Shown piece after piece: positions 34,460 through 43,080 of a stretch of 64,000 nucleotides of DNA (its first letter is position 1; each line of letters opens with the position of its first letter). The stretch covers positions 1-64,000 of the forward strand of contig VGFT01000008.1 of NCBI GenBank assembly GCA_016868775.1, written 5' to 3'. Position numbers and translations under genes: made by a program. This stretch comes from Bacteroidota bacterium. Its GTDB lineage: Bacteria; Bacteroidota; Bacteroidia; Chitinophagales; Chitinophagaceae. The notes under the pieces were generated by a model. It had not been told where the DNA came from. It saw only the letters and a list, made by a program, of their open reading frames with translations, and ran no database searches.

Positions 34460-34729
34460 ATGAATAAAGCAGACCTGATCGTTCGGCTCGCGGAGGATGC
34501 CGGAATCTCGAAAGTACAGGCCAATGCTGCACTGGATTCCTTCATTGATGCCGTTACCCGAACGCTGAAGGCAGATGGAAAAGTGAAACTGGTGGGATTT
34601 GGGACCTTCGATGCCTACAAGCGAAAAGCGCGCGTAGGCAGAAATCCGGGTAATGGCGACGTGATCAAGATCAAGGCCCGTCGGGTGGCCCGCTTCAAAG
34701 CCGGAAAAGAATTGGCAGATAAATTGTAA
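34460..34729 (+). CDS. HU-family DNA-binding protein
   Basis: An 89-residue histone-like protein. It starts MNKADLIVRLAEDAG, has KLVGFGTFDAYKRKARVGRNP, and the beta-arm RNPGNGDVIKIKARRVARFKAGKELAD with the intercalating Pro. It binds and bends DNA non-specifically and compacts the nucleoid. Length and motifs are canonical. Confidence 0.95.
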   Translation: MNKADLIVRLAEDAGISKVQANAALDSFIDAVTRTLKADGKVKLVGFGTFDAYKRKARVGRNPGNGDVIKIKARRVARFKAGKELADKL

Positions 34730-34754
34730 TCATCAATCATTTATAACAATTACC

Positions 34755-34877
34755 ATGGGAAGAGGAGATAAAAAAACCGCCAAGGGAAAACGCTTCAAAG
34801 GTTCTTTCGGAAAGAGCCGTCCAGCCAACGCCCCCAAGATTGCCAAGCGCAACGCGGCGAAGAAAGCAGCCAAGTAA
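34755..34877 (+). CDS. Small basic ribosomal protein bTHX-like, 40 residues
   Basis: A 40-residue, very basic peptide (MGRGDKKTAKGKRFKGSFGK, then SRPANAPKIAKRNAAKKAAK). MGRGDKKT.KGKRFKGSFGKSRP is the signature of the small-subunit protein THX family, which binds 16S rRNA at the head of the 30S subunit. The C-terminal Ala/Lys tail is longer than in Thermus. It lies 25 bp after HU and before a strong terminator, so the two are likely one transcript. It is below the length usually called automatically. Confidence 0.85.
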   Translation: MGRGDKKTAKGKRFKGSFGKSRPANAPKIAKRNAAKKAAK

Positions 34878-34883
34878 TTCGCG

Positions 34884-35528
34884 CTACGGCGCCAATCGTT
34901 GACGTAACCAGGACCCACTCGGGTCCTTTTTGTATTCCAGCCGGTCGTGCATCCGACCCGGCCGGCCCTGCCAGAACTCGATCGATTCCGGGATCAATTT
35001 ATATCCGCCCCAATGAGCGGGACGAGTGATTTCTTTACCCTCGAAAGAAGCCTCGACCGACCGATAACGCTCCTCCAACCATTTTCTATCGACAATGACC
35101 GCGCTTTGTGGCGAGCTCACGGCACCCAGCTGACTCTCCCGCGGCCTCGAATGGAAATACGAATCGCTCTCCGCATCCGGCAGTCGCTCGATTCGCCCTT
35201 TGATCCGTACCTGCCGCTCCAACTCCTTCCAAAACAAAACCAGCGCAGCTTGGGGATGCGTCTCCAATTGTTGCCCCTTCCGACTTTGATAATTGGTATA
35301 AAAATGAAAACCCTGCCCATCCACACCCTTCAGCAACACGATCCGGGCATCCGGCATACCATCCGCGCCAACGGTAGCCAGCGTCATCGCATTCACTTCC
35401 AGGATCGCTGCCTGAACAGCCTGCTGCCACCACTTTTCGAATTGTTCCATCGGATCGGACGTGGTTTCCGATTCTAGCAGCTGGGCCTGGGCGTAAGTCT
35501 TACGGATGTCGGCGATGGAGGGATTCAT
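34884..35528 (-). CDS. pdxH: Pyridoxamine 5'-phosphate oxidase
   Basis: A 214-residue FMN enzyme making pyridoxal 5'-phosphate. It has ATVGADGMPDARIVLLKGVDGQGFHFYTNY (FMN binding), FYWKELERQVRIKGRIE-like FWKELERQVRIKGRIERL, SREsQLGA-like RPRESQLGAVSSPQS, and the C-terminal W-x4-RLAP. Full length. The last codons overlap a terminator used by the converging HU/bTHX transcript. Confidence 0.94.
   Translation of the reverse strand: MNPSIADIRKTYAQAQLLESETTSDPMEQFEKWWQQAVQAAILEVNAMTLATVGADGMPDARIVLLKGVDGQGFHFYTNYQSRKGQQLETHPQAALVLFWKELERQVRIKGRIERLPDAESDSYFHSRPRESQLGAVSSPQSAVIVDRKWLEERYRSVEASFEGKEITRPAHWGGYKLIPESIEFWQGRPGRMHDRLEYKKDPSGSWLRQRLAP
34910..34931 (+). terminator. Intrinsic terminator of HU/bTHX
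   Basis: AGGACCC-ACTC-GGGTCCT followed by TTTT, a perfect 7-bp stem 33 bp after the bTHX stop. It lies within the 3' coding end of pdxH on the opposite strand, where it codes KKDPSGSW. Confidence 0.8.
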
Positions 35529-35552
35529 AGTATCGGTAAAATTACACCCAGA

Positions 35553-35861
35553 TCAGATCACTTGCATGATCGTTAGAAAAGCAATAAAACCACCTCCCCA
35601 CCGATCAAACCCTTTTTTCCGCATACCCTCGGCATATTCCTGAATGTACCGGTCGTAATGTGCCCGGTCAGGCGCCTCGTACTGCGCCGCATAGGTAGCG
35701 CCCTCCGCATCATCCGATTCAATCAAATGCAAGAGCCGCGCATGGGAGAAACAGCCCGTAGCCACTACTTCATTCATATGTTCCTCTTGCATCCAGCGAA
35801 GCCAATCGGACTGAATGGCATGGTTAACCTTGATGGTAACGTTATAAATGAGTGGTTTCAT
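35553..35861 (-). CDS. DUF4286-family small protein
   Basis: A 102-residue protein beginning MKPLIYNVTIKVNHAIQSDWLRWMQEEHM and continuing GCFSHARLLHLIESDDAEGATYAAQY, a dimeric alpha-beta-barrel-like (ferredoxin-fold) family typical of Bacteroidota. Function unknown. The start at 35861 overlaps the xthA stop by 4 bp (ATGA), so it is translationally coupled to xthA. Confidence 0.82.
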   Translation of the reverse strand: MKPLIYNVTIKVNHAIQSDWLRWMQEEHMNEVVATGCFSHARLLHLIESDDAEGATYAAQYEAPDRAHYDRYIQEYAEGMRKKGFDRWGGGFIAFLTIMQVI

Positions 35862-36625
35862 TTTTTTAGTTCGAGGTAAACGGGACAATGATCGGAGTGC
35901 TTTACATCCGGATAGATCTCGGCGCCGGTCAGTTTGACTTTCAAGTTATCGGTAACACTGATGTAATCGATCCGCCAACCCTTGTTGTTCAACCGCACCG
36001 AAGGGAAACGCTGACTCCACCACGTATACCGATGCGGCTCGGGATGAAAATGACGGAACGTATCAATCCACCCACTTTCGAAAAATTTGGTCATCCAAGC
36101 CCTTTCCTCCGGAAGAAATCCGGTCGTATTCTTATTCCCCTTCGGATCGTGAATATCAATCTCCTGGTGCGCAATGTTATAATCGCCACAAAGGATCAGC
36201 TGCGGATGTTTTTTTTGTAGCTTTTTCAGCCAGGCAGAACATTCATCGAGCCATTCGTATTTAAAAGCCTGTCGATGCGCTCCGCTGGTGCCACTTGGAA
36301 AATAGGCATTGATCAGTCGGATCTTTCCGAAATCCAATTGGATTACCCGCCCTTCTTCGTCACTGGTACCATGCCCGTTTCCATATTCAACATGGTCGGG
36401 GCGAATCTTGGTAAATACCGCCACGCCGCTGTATCCTTTCTTTTGCGCAGAGAACCAGTAATCCTGATACCCCAGCCGATGCAGTTCATTGGTGTCGATG
36501 TCTTTTTGCTCGGCTTTCGTCTCCTGCAAACAGATGATATCCGCCGGATCGGTGGCCAGCCAATCCAGAAATCCCTTTCGGATGGCCGCCCGGATCCCAT
36601 TTACATTATAGGAAATGATTCGCAT
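35858..36625 (-). CDS. xthA: Exodeoxyribonuclease III (AP endonuclease)
   Basis: A 255-residue EEP-superfamily nuclease for abasic-site repair. It has RIISYNVNGIRAAIRKGF (Asn), CLQETKAEQ (metal Glu), LINAYFPSG, CGDYNIAHQEIDI (Asp/Asn), WRIDYISVT, and the C-terminal SDHCPVYLEL (catalytic Asp-His). Complete and normal. Confidence 0.94.
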   Translation of the reverse strand: MRIISYNVNGIRAAIRKGFLDWLATDPADIICLQETKAEQKDIDTNELHRLGYQDYWFSAQKKGYSGVAVFTKIRPDHVEYGNGHGTSDEEGRVIQLDFGKIRLINAYFPSGTSGAHRQAFKYEWLDECSAWLKKLQKKHPQLILCGDYNIAHQEIDIHDPKGNKNTTGFLPEERAWMTKFFESGWIDTFRHFHPEPHRYTWWSQRFPSVRLNNKGWRIDYISVTDNLKVKLTGAEIYPDVKHSDHCPVYLELKK

Positions 36626-36639
36626 CGGCTAAAAGCGGG

Positions 36640-36647
36640 TAATTTTG
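36640..36647 (+). promoter_or_regulatory. -7 element (TAATTTTG) before the LOG gene
   Basis: An exact TAnnTTTG match in the 47-bp gap between divergent xthA and the LOG gene, 25 bp before the ATG. Confidence 0.45.
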
Positions 36648-36672
36648 CTCACGCAAAGGCAATTTACTGGAT

Positions 36673-37425
36673 ATGGATCATAAACACCCGCATAAACCAA
36701 CCCGGGATCCCATCATTCCGCCCAAGGAGCATGTGTTTTTAGAAGGACCAAAAAGCCGTGGCTACGAATTATTTTTCGCCTTTCGGGTTTTTCGGCAGTT
36801 CATCAAAGGGTTTCGAACCCTGCACTTCCTGGGTCCGTCTATCACGGTTTTCGGTTCCGCCCGGTTCAAGGAAGATCATCCCTATTACCAACAAGCCCGT
36901 GATTTCGGGGCTCGGATCGCCAAGTTGGGATTGGCCACCCTTACCGGCGGCGGTCCAGGTATCATGGAAGCTGCCAACCGTGGGGCCTTCGAGAATGGCG
37001 GATTATCTGTTGGGTGCAACATCGTCCTCCCATTCGAGCAAAAGGAAAATCCCTACCTGCACAAATCCATCACCTTCGAACATTTTTTCGTTCGAAAAGT
37101 GCTGCTGGTGAAATATTCCTACGCCTTCATCATTTTGCCCGGCGGGTTTGGTACGATGGATGAACTCTTTGAGACCCTGACACTGGTACAAACCAAGACC
37201 ATCACCCAATTCCCTATCGTGTTGTTTGGGAAAAAGTATTATCAACCGTTGATGGACGCCATCCACGACATGGAAAAGCAAGGAACGATCTCGCCAGAAG
37301 ATCTTTCGCTGGTCAAATTCACCGACGACATCGATGAGGCAATGGATTTCATATCAAGTTACATCAAGAAGTATTACACCATCAAACCGCGTAAACGTCT
37401 CTGGTGGCTGTTTGAAAAGCGATGA
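36673..37425 (+). CDS. LOG-family (lysine-decarboxylase-like) nucleoside 5'-monophosphate phosphoribohydrolase
   Basis: A 250-residue protein. It has ITVFGSARFKEDHPYYQQA, LTGGGPGIMEAANRGA, and ILPGGFGTMDELFETLTLVQT, the PGGxGTxxE active-site motif. LOG proteins release ribose-5-phosphate from (cytokinin-type) nucleotides. In bacteria without plant contact the substrate is usually AMP-like and the role unclear. The N-terminal 40 residues are an extension common in Bacteroidota. Confidence 0.87.
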   Translation: MDHKHPHKPTRDPIIPPKEHVFLEGPKSRGYELFFAFRVFRQFIKGFRTLHFLGPSITVFGSARFKEDHPYYQQARDFGARIAKLGLATLTGGGPGIMEAANRGAFENGGLSVGCNIVLPFEQKENPYLHKSITFEHFFVRKVLLVKYSYAFIILPGGFGTMDELFETLTLVQTKTITQFPIVLFGKKYYQPLMDAIHDMEKQGTISPEDLSLVKFTDDIDEAMDFISSYIKKYYTIKPRKRLWWLFEKR

Positions 37426-37438
37426 AGAAGATTTAAAC

Positions 37439-37446
37439 TATGTTTG
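37439..37446 (+). promoter_or_regulatory. -7 element (TATGTTTG) before the SemiSWEET gene
   Basis: An exact TAnnTTTG match, 16 bp before ATG 37463. It supports that start against the longer frame from 37334. Confidence 0.45.
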
Positions 37447-37462
37447 TATTTCAAATCAATTT

Positions 37463-37729
37463 ATGGAACTATCCGGAGTCGATATTCTTGGTTATGTTGC
37501 CGGTCTGCTGACCGCTTTTACCTTTTTACCACAAGTCATCAAGACCTGGAAAACCAAATCCGCAAAGGATGTTGCGTTGGCCATGTTCGTGATCGCTTTT
37601 ACCAACCAGATCCTTTGGCTGGCTTTTGGAATCTTACGAGAAGATCCCGTGATCATCATAACAAATGCGGTGATGCTGTGCATGACCGGTATCATGATCT
37701 CCCTGAAGCTTAAGTACAATCATGCCTGA
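37463..37729 (+). CDS. SemiSWEET-type sugar transporter
   Basis: An 88-residue protein with three membrane helices (about 5-22, 35-53, 58-80) and the PQ-loop signature TAFTFLPQVIKTWKTKSAKDV. SemiSWEETs dimerise to form a passive sugar pore. The upstream in-frame extension overlaps the LOG gene and lacks family similarity. The stop overlaps the ATG of the HAD gene by one base (TGATG), so the two are coupled. Confidence 0.88.
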   Translation: MELSGVDILGYVAGLLTAFTFLPQVIKTWKTKSAKDVALAMFVIAFTNQILWLAFGILREDPVIIITNAVMLCMTGIMISLKLKYNHA

Positions 37730-38337
37730 TGCCGGTTGAGACGATCATTTGGGACCTGGGCGGGGTACTCATCGATTGGAAGACCACCTACGTGTTCGAC
37801 GAGCATTATTTCGATTCACTCGAAAAAAGGAAAATATTCTTCGACACTGTCTGTACCAATGACTGGAATGAAAATCAGGATGCCGGGTATCCGATCGCCC
37901 AAGCAACCGCCGAAAAAATTACGGAGTTTCCCCAATGGGAATCTGCAATACGCGATTTTTACGGAAGATGGGAGGAAATGCTACATGGACCCATTCAGGA
38001 AACGGTTGATGTATTTCAAGAACTTCGAGCAACTCAACAATATAAATTCTACGCATTAACCAACTGGAGCGCCGAAACCTTCCCGATCGCCCTAAAACGA
38101 TTTAATTTTTTACATTGGTTCGACGGACGCATAGTCAGCGGTGAAGAAAAAACTCGCAAACCCTTCCCAAAATTCTATCAGATTCTGCTCGATCGCTACC
38201 AGCTCAACCCCGAAACCTCCTTGTTCATCGACGATAACCTCCGAAATGTAAAAGCGGCCGAAGCACTTCGGATTCCGAGTATACATTTTAAGGATGCCCT
38301 ACAGTTACGTGCTGACTTGATGGAAAGAGGCGTATAA
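37729..38337 (+). CDS. HAD-superfamily hydrolase
   Basis: A 202-residue phosphatase-like protein. Motif I is WDLGGVLIDW (the usual second Asp of DxD is Gly here, as in many YihX-like members). YALTNWSAE gives motif II, RKPFPKFYQ the Lys, and SLFIDDNLRNVKAA motif IV. It resembles the YihX alpha-glucose-1-phosphatase group, which would suit co-expression with a sugar transporter, but the substrate is not certain. Confidence 0.87.
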   Translation: MPVETIIWDLGGVLIDWKTTYVFDEHYFDSLEKRKIFFDTVCTNDWNENQDAGYPIAQATAEKITEFPQWESAIRDFYGRWEEMLHGPIQETVDVFQELRATQQYKFYALTNWSAETFPIALKRFNFLHWFDGRIVSGEEKTRKPFPKFYQILLDRYQLNPETSLFIDDNLRNVKAAEALRIPSIHFKDALQLRADLMERGV

Positions 38338-38418
38338 TGTTTAGAGAACAGGGTTTAGTGTTTAGCACATATCATAATATTGTACATTAATTAACCAATT
38401 ACGCTAAACCCTAAACTG
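38338..38418. repeat. Family B inverted-repeat element
   Basis: GTTTAGAGAACAGGGTTTAG then TGTTTAGCAC, an AT-rich centre, and CGCTAAACCCTAAACTG. It lies exactly between the stop codons of the converging HAD and metH genes, a terminator position. Confidence 0.65.
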
Positions 38419-38420
38419 TC

Positions 38421-41111
38421 TCACTCAATAATGGTCCTCAGCCATTTCGTCGCTTCTTCCAAACTCATTCCTTTCCGGGTGGCGTAATCAGCCAGTTGAT
38501 CTTCTTTGATCTTGCCCAGTCCGAAATAATGTGATTGGGGGTGAGCGAAGTACCAGCCACAAACGGAGGCAGGAGGATTCATTGCGAGGCTTTCCGTTAG
38601 AGTAATGCCGATGTTTTCAGTTACATCCAGCATCGAGAACAATTTCAATTTTTCGGTATGATCGGGGCAGGCCGGATAACCGGGAGCGGGACGGATCCCG
38701 GCATATTCTTCCCGGATCAAGGCTTCATTGGAGAGCAACTCTTCGGCTGCATAGCCCCAGAAATCCTTTCGCACACATTCATGTAAATATTCGGCCAATG
38801 CCTCTACCATACGGTCGGCCAGAATTTGTACAATGATCTTATTGTATTCATCCTGCACCTCCGCAAAGGCCTGTATGTATTTTTGGGCATCGTGTATAGT
38901 AACCGCGAAACCACCCATGAAATCGTTTCCACCAGATTCTTCGGGTCGCACGAAATCGGCCAATGAAAAAGTAGGCTGTCCCACCGCCTTTTTCAATTGC
39001 TGCCGTAGCATCTCCAATTTCACTTCTCCTTGTTCAGTTTGCACCCGGATGGTATCGGCATTGTTGCTCTGTGCGGGCCAAAAGCCGTAAACGGCTTCGG
39101 CGCGGAACCAATCTTCTTTGATGACGCGGTCGAGCAGGCGATTGGCATCGGCAAATAATTTTTTCGCCTCTGTTCCGTAAATGGGATCTCCCAATACCTG
39201 CGGATACCGTCCGGGCATTTCCCAAGCGATAAAGAAAGGTCCCCAGTCGATATATCTAGCGATCGTTGCCAGATCGATGTTCTTCCAGACCTGTGTGCCT
39301 TTTTGTTTGGGCGCTACGGGCTGATATTTCTTCCAGTCAAAATACTCCTTGGTGGTTACGGCATCGGTATAGGGAATCAGATTTTTCTTGTCCTTATTGG
39401 CAAACTGTTTGCGAAGGGATTCGTATTCGGAGCAGGTTGTCGACAAGAATTCTTTTTTCTGCTCTTTATTCAGCAAGCTACTCACCACGGTTACGCTGCG
39501 GGAGGCATCCAGCACATGCAATACACCGTGTTCATATTGCGGATCGATCTTGACAGCCGTATGCATGCGCGAAGTGGTGGCGCCTCCGATTAACAGAGGC
39601 TGATTCATGCCGCGGCGTTTCATCTCGCTGGCCACGTGTACCATTTCATCGAGGGAGGGGGTGATCAGTCCGCTTAGCCCGATCACATTCACGTTTTCTT
39701 CCTGTGCCTTGTCCAGGATCTTGTCGGCCGGCACCATTACGCCCATATCGATGATCTCATAGCCATTGCATCCGAGCACCACGCCAACGATATTTTTTCC
39801 AATGTCATGCACATCTCCTTTCACGGTCGCTAGCAATACCTTCGGAACCGAGCCTTGTGCGGCCAGGGGATTATTTTTCTTTTCTTCCTCGATGTAAGGG
39901 GTCAGCCAGGCCACGCTTTTTTTCATGACGCGGGCGCTTTTCACTACTTGGGGTAGGAACATTTTTCCCGCGCCGAACAGATCGCCTACTACGTTCATGC
40001 CGTTCATAAGCGGACCTTCGATCAAGTCCAGGGGTTTGGGATATTTTTGACGGGCTTCTTCGGTATCGGTATCGATGTGATCGGTGATGCCATGTATCAG
40101 AGCATGTTTGAGTCGGTCTTCTACCGGGGCACTGCGCCAAGCCTCATCTTTTACAGCTGTTTTCCCTTTGGCCTTTACGGTTTCGGCGAAGGTGATGAGT
40201 TTTTCAGTGGCTTCGTTGTTGTCGTTGTTGCGGTTGAGGATCACGTCCTCGCAGAGTTCGCGCAATTGTGGTTCGATCTCATCGTACACGGCGAGTTGTC
40301 CCGCGTTCACGATTCCCATATCCATTCCGGCTCGGATGGCATGATAGAGAAATACGGCATGCATGGCCTCGCGAACGGGCTCGTTTCCACGGAAGGAAAA
40401 GGAAAGATTACTGACCCCACCGCTGACGTGGGTGAGCGGCATGCGTTTTTTGATGGTGCGGGTAGCTTCAATAAAATCGACGCCGTAGTTGTTGTGTTCT
40501 TCCAGTCCGGTTGCGACGGCAAAAATATTGGGGTCGAAGATGATGTCTTGTGGGGCGTAGTGCAGTTTTTGGGTGAGCAGGTCATAGGCGCGCTGACAGA
40601 TGGCTTCTTTTCGGGCCTGCGTATCGGCCTGTCCTTTTTCGTCGAATGCCATGATAATCACCGAAGCACCGAAGCGTTGGCAGATGCGGGCTTGCTCCAA
40701 AAATTTCTCTTCTCCTTCTTTTAGGGAGATGGAGTTCACGATGCATTTTCCTTGCACGCATTTGAGTCCGGCTTCAATGATCTCGAACTTGGAACTGTCG
40801 ATCATGATGGGGATGCGGGCGATATCAGGTTCGCTTTGAAGGAGGTTCAGAAAGGTGACCATGGCCTGTTTACCATCGAGCAGGGCATCGTCCATATTTA
40901 CATCCAACACTTGTGCGCCGCTTTCTACTTGTTGACGGGCTACGCTGAGGGCTTCTTCATAAAGATTTTCACGGATGAGTCGTGCGAATTTCTTGGAGCC
41001 GGTAACATTGGTTCGTTCGCCGACGTTCACGAAATTGGTTTCGGGACGAATCACCAGCGGTTCGAGTCCCGCTAAGCGCAAATACGGTTTTATCTGAGTT
41101 GGTTCGGACAT
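38421..41111 (-). CDS. metH: Cobalamin-dependent methionine synthase, C-terminal part (pterin, B12 and activation domains)
   Basis: An 896-residue protein. The pterin-binding domain ([17 protein letters not shown] onward) takes CH3-H4folate. A B12 cap and domain follow, with [16 protein letters not shown] (the D-x-H-x-x-G lower ligand). The SAM-dependent activation domain ends in [21 protein letters not shown]. It lacks the homocysteine domain, which is a separate gene 4 bp upstream. Together they form one split MetH, an arrangement I have seen as normal in Bacteroidota rather than a mutation. Confidence 0.93.
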   Translation of the reverse strand: MSEPTQIKPYLRLAGLEPLVIRPETNFVNVGERTNVTGSKKFARLIRENLYEEALSVARQQVESGAQVLDVNMDDALLDGKQAMVTFLNLLQSEPDIARIPIMIDSSKFEIIEAGLKCVQGKCIVNSISLKEGEEKFLEQARICQRFGASVIIMAFDEKGQADTQARKEAICQRAYDLLTQKLHYAPQDIIFDPNIFAVATGLEEHNNYGVDFIEATRTIKKRMPLTHVSGGVSNLSFSFRGNEPVREAMHAVFLYHAIRAGMDMGIVNAGQLAVYDEIEPQLRELCEDVILNRNNDNNEATEKLITFAETVKAKGKTAVKDEAWRSAPVEDRLKHALIHGITDHIDTDTEEARQKYPKPLDLIEGPLMNGMNVVGDLFGAGKMFLPQVVKSARVMKKSVAWLTPYIEEEKKNNPLAAQGSVPKVLLATVKGDVHDIGKNIVGVVLGCNGYEIIDMGVMVPADKILDKAQEENVNVIGLSGLITPSLDEMVHVASEMKRRGMNQPLLIGGATTSRMHTAVKIDPQYEHGVLHVLDASRSVTVVSSLLNKEQKKEFLSTTCSEYESLRKQFANKDKKNLIPYTDAVTTKEYFDWKKYQPVAPKQKGTQVWKNIDLATIARYIDWGPFFIAWEMPGRYPQVLGDPIYGTEAKKLFADANRLLDRVIKEDWFRAEAVYGFWPAQSNNADTIRVQTEQGEVKLEMLRQQLKKAVGQPTFSLADFVRPEESGGNDFMGGFAVTIHDAQKYIQAFAEVQDEYNKIIVQILADRMVEALAEYLHECVRKDFWGYAAEELLSNEALIREEYAGIRPAPGYPACPDHTEKLKLFSMLDVTENIGITLTESLAMNPPASVCGWYFAHPQSHYFGLGKIKEDQLADYATRKGMSLEEATKWLRTIIE

Positions 41112-41115
41112 GTTC

Positions 41116-42159
41116 TTATGCTTCTTCGGTTTCGATCAGTGTCGTTAAGAGAACGGGCAGAGGGCGGGGACGGATCGTTTTCACGTGTTCGGCGATGTGT
41201 CGGATATGATCGGGGGTGGTGCCGCAGCATCCGCCTACGATATTTACCCATCCGTTGCGGGCCCAGTCCTCAAGATAATGCCCGGTGTCTTCCGGATTTT
41301 CGTCGTATTCACCCATGGCATTTGGCAGACCGGCATTGGGATAAGCCGATACATAGCAGCTGGCCAGGTGTGAGAGTTCTTCAATATGCGGACGCATTTC
41401 CTTGGCGCCAAGGGCGCAGTTCAGTCCCACGCTCAGCGGGCGCGCATGCATCACAGAGGTATAGAAGGCTTCGAGTGTTTGTCCGCTGAGGGTTCTTCCC
41501 GACACATCGGTGATGGTGCCGCTGATCATGATGGGTAGAGGCGGGATGCCGGTCTCGTCGGAAAGTTTCTCAATAGCATAGATGGCGGCTTTGGCATTTA
41601 GGGTATCGAAGATGGTTTCGATCAGCAGCAGATCAACTCCGCCGTCGAGGAGTCCGCGTACCTGTTCGGTATACGCATCCACCACTTCATCGAACGAAAT
41701 GGCCCGGTAGCCGGGGTTGTTTACGTCGGGCGAAAGGGAGAGGGTTTTGTTGAGCGGACCTATGGAGCCAGCCACGAATTTTGGGGTCTCTTCGGGGCTT
41801 GTGTGGTTGTCGCGGTACCAATCTTCCACGGCTTTTTTGGCGCAGTGGGCCGCAGCCACATTCAGCTCATAGGCCAAGGATTCCATCTTATAGTCTGCCA
41901 TGGCGATAAAGGTGGAGCTGAAGGTATTGGTCTCGAGGATATCGGCTCCGGCATCGAGGTATTCGCGGTGGATGGCCGTGATCAGTTCGGGTTTGGTGAG
42001 GCAGAGCAGGTCGTTGTTGCCTTTGAGGTCGGTGGACCAATCGGCGAACCGAGCACCCCGGTAATCAGCCTCGGTTAGTTTGTGGCGTTGGATCATGGTT
42101 CCCATGGCCCCGTCGATCACGAGTATACGCGCGCGCAAACAATCCTGGATCGTTTTCAT
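41116..42159 (-). CDS. Homocysteine S-methyltransferase domain protein (split MetH N-terminal part)
   Basis: A 347-residue homocysteine-binding barrel. It has [17 protein letters not shown] at the start, [10 protein letters not shown], and the zinc cysteines in [12 protein letters not shown] and [12 protein letters not shown]. It would activate homocysteine for methylation by the adjacent B12 subunit. The start at 42159 ([20 protein letters not shown]) matches MetH better than the ATG at 42210. Confidence 0.92.
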   Translation of the reverse strand: MKTIQDCLRARILVIDGAMGTMIQRHKLTEADYRGARFADWSTDLKGNNDLLCLTKPELITAIHREYLDAGADILETNTFSSTFIAMADYKMESLAYELNVAAAHCAKKAVEDWYRDNHTSPEETPKFVAGSIGPLNKTLSLSPDVNNPGYRAISFDEVVDAYTEQVRGLLDGGVDLLLIETIFDTLNAKAAIYAIEKLSDETGIPPLPIMISGTITDVSGRTLSGQTLEAFYTSVMHARPLSVGLNCALGAKEMRPHIEELSHLASCYVSAYPNAGLPNAMGEYDENPEDTGHYLEDWARNGWVNIVGGCCGTTPDHIRHIAEHVKTIRPRPLPVLLTTLIETEEA

Positions 42160-42272
42160 CGTCAAATTGTTGTGAACTGTAAACGCGGGGGAAACCGGTC
42201 GGTTTTGCACGTTTATTAGTTCGGTTTTTTACAGGCTGAACAATAAACAAATCCGCCTGAAAAGCGAAGGTA

Positions 42273-42305
42273 TGAAAAATGGCCGCATAGCGGCCATTTT
42301 TCATA
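42273..42305 (-). terminator. Intrinsic terminator after recR
   Basis: Perfect stem AAAAATGGCCGC-TAT-GCGGCCATTTTT, symmetric, 25 bp after the recR stop. It separates recR from metH and would work on both strands. Confidence 0.8.
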
Positions 42306-42329
42306 GTTATTTTGAAGTTTGGGAGTTTA

Positions 42330-42956
42330 TTATTTGGAAATGTATTTTTCGATGGGGAGGCGGTTTTGTATGCTGCGGGCCAGGGTCATCTCGTCGGCGT
42401 ATTCCAATTCCCCGCCAAAGGCGATGCCACGGGCGATGGTGGTAAATCGGAGGGATTTTTCCCCCGATGCCGTCAGTTTTTTTTGTAGATAATAAATGGT
42501 GGTATCTCCTTGTATGGTCGGATTCAGCGCGAAGATGATCTCTTCGGTATATTCTTTTTGTACCCGATCGATGAGTGAATCGATCTGGAGTTGGTCAGGG
42601 CCGACCCCATCGAGCGGGGAGATCACGCCCCCGAGTACATGATAGGTGCCGTTATATTGGGAGGTGGACTCGATCGCGATCACATCCCGAATGCTCTCTA
42701 CCACACAAATACACTCCTGTTTGCGAGAAGAGTTGCTGCAAATCGAACAAACATCTCCATCAGAAATATTATGACAACGCCGGCAAAACTTGATCTCTGT
42801 CCGCATCTTTTTGACCGACTCGACTAAAAACTCAACCTGTTTGGGATCTTGTTTGAGCAAATGCAAGACCAACCGCAATGCTGTTTTTTTACCTATACCC
42901 GGTAACTGGGAAAAGGCCTGAACCGCCTGCTCTAATAAAGTGGAAGGGAGACTCAC
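42330..42956 (-). CDS. recR: Recombination mediator protein RecR
   Basis: A 208-residue protein. It has the N-terminal helix-hairpin-helix [17 protein letters not shown], the zinc finger [19 protein letters not shown] (four Cys), and the Toprim domain [13 protein letters not shown] with [19 protein letters not shown] and the Walker-B-like end. It loads RecA at gaps together with RecO/RecF. Canonical. Confidence 0.95.
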   Translation of the reverse strand: MSLPSTLLEQAVQAFSQLPGIGKKTALRLVLHLLKQDPKQVEFLVESVKKMRTEIKFCRRCHNISDGDVCSICSNSSRKQECICVVESIRDVIAIESTSQYNGTYHVLGGVISPLDGVGPDQLQIDSLIDRVQKEYTEEIIFALNPTIQGDTTIYYLQKKLTASGEKSLRFTTIARGIAFGGELEYADEMTLARSIQNRLPIEKYISK

Positions 42957-42969
42957 GGTGCAAATGTAG

Positions 42970-43080
42970 AGAATCGAGTTTAGTGTTTAGAGAACAGGGT
43001 TTAGGATTTAGCACCTATCCTGTTACTGAATAATAACTAATCAATTGCGCTAAACACTAAACCCTGTTCTCTAAACTAAA
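42970..43080. repeat. Family B inverted-repeat element
   Basis: The left arm is GTTTAGTGTTTAGAGAACAG with GGTTTAGGATTTAGCAC, the centre is AT-rich and about 40 bp, and the right arm is CGCTAAACACTAAACCCTG with TTCTCTAAAC. The arms are nearly perfect complements. It overlaps the stop of the next gene (43076). Confidence 0.72.

Noticed and set aside
38421-42159. metH broken by mutation
   Set aside because: Both parts have proper starts and stops at domain borders with a 4-bp gap; a split MetH is a normal arrangement in this phylum.
42160-42272. SAM or cobalamin riboswitch before the split metH
   Set aside because: Only the recR terminator hairpin is evident; no B12-box or SAM-riboswitch core could be recognised.
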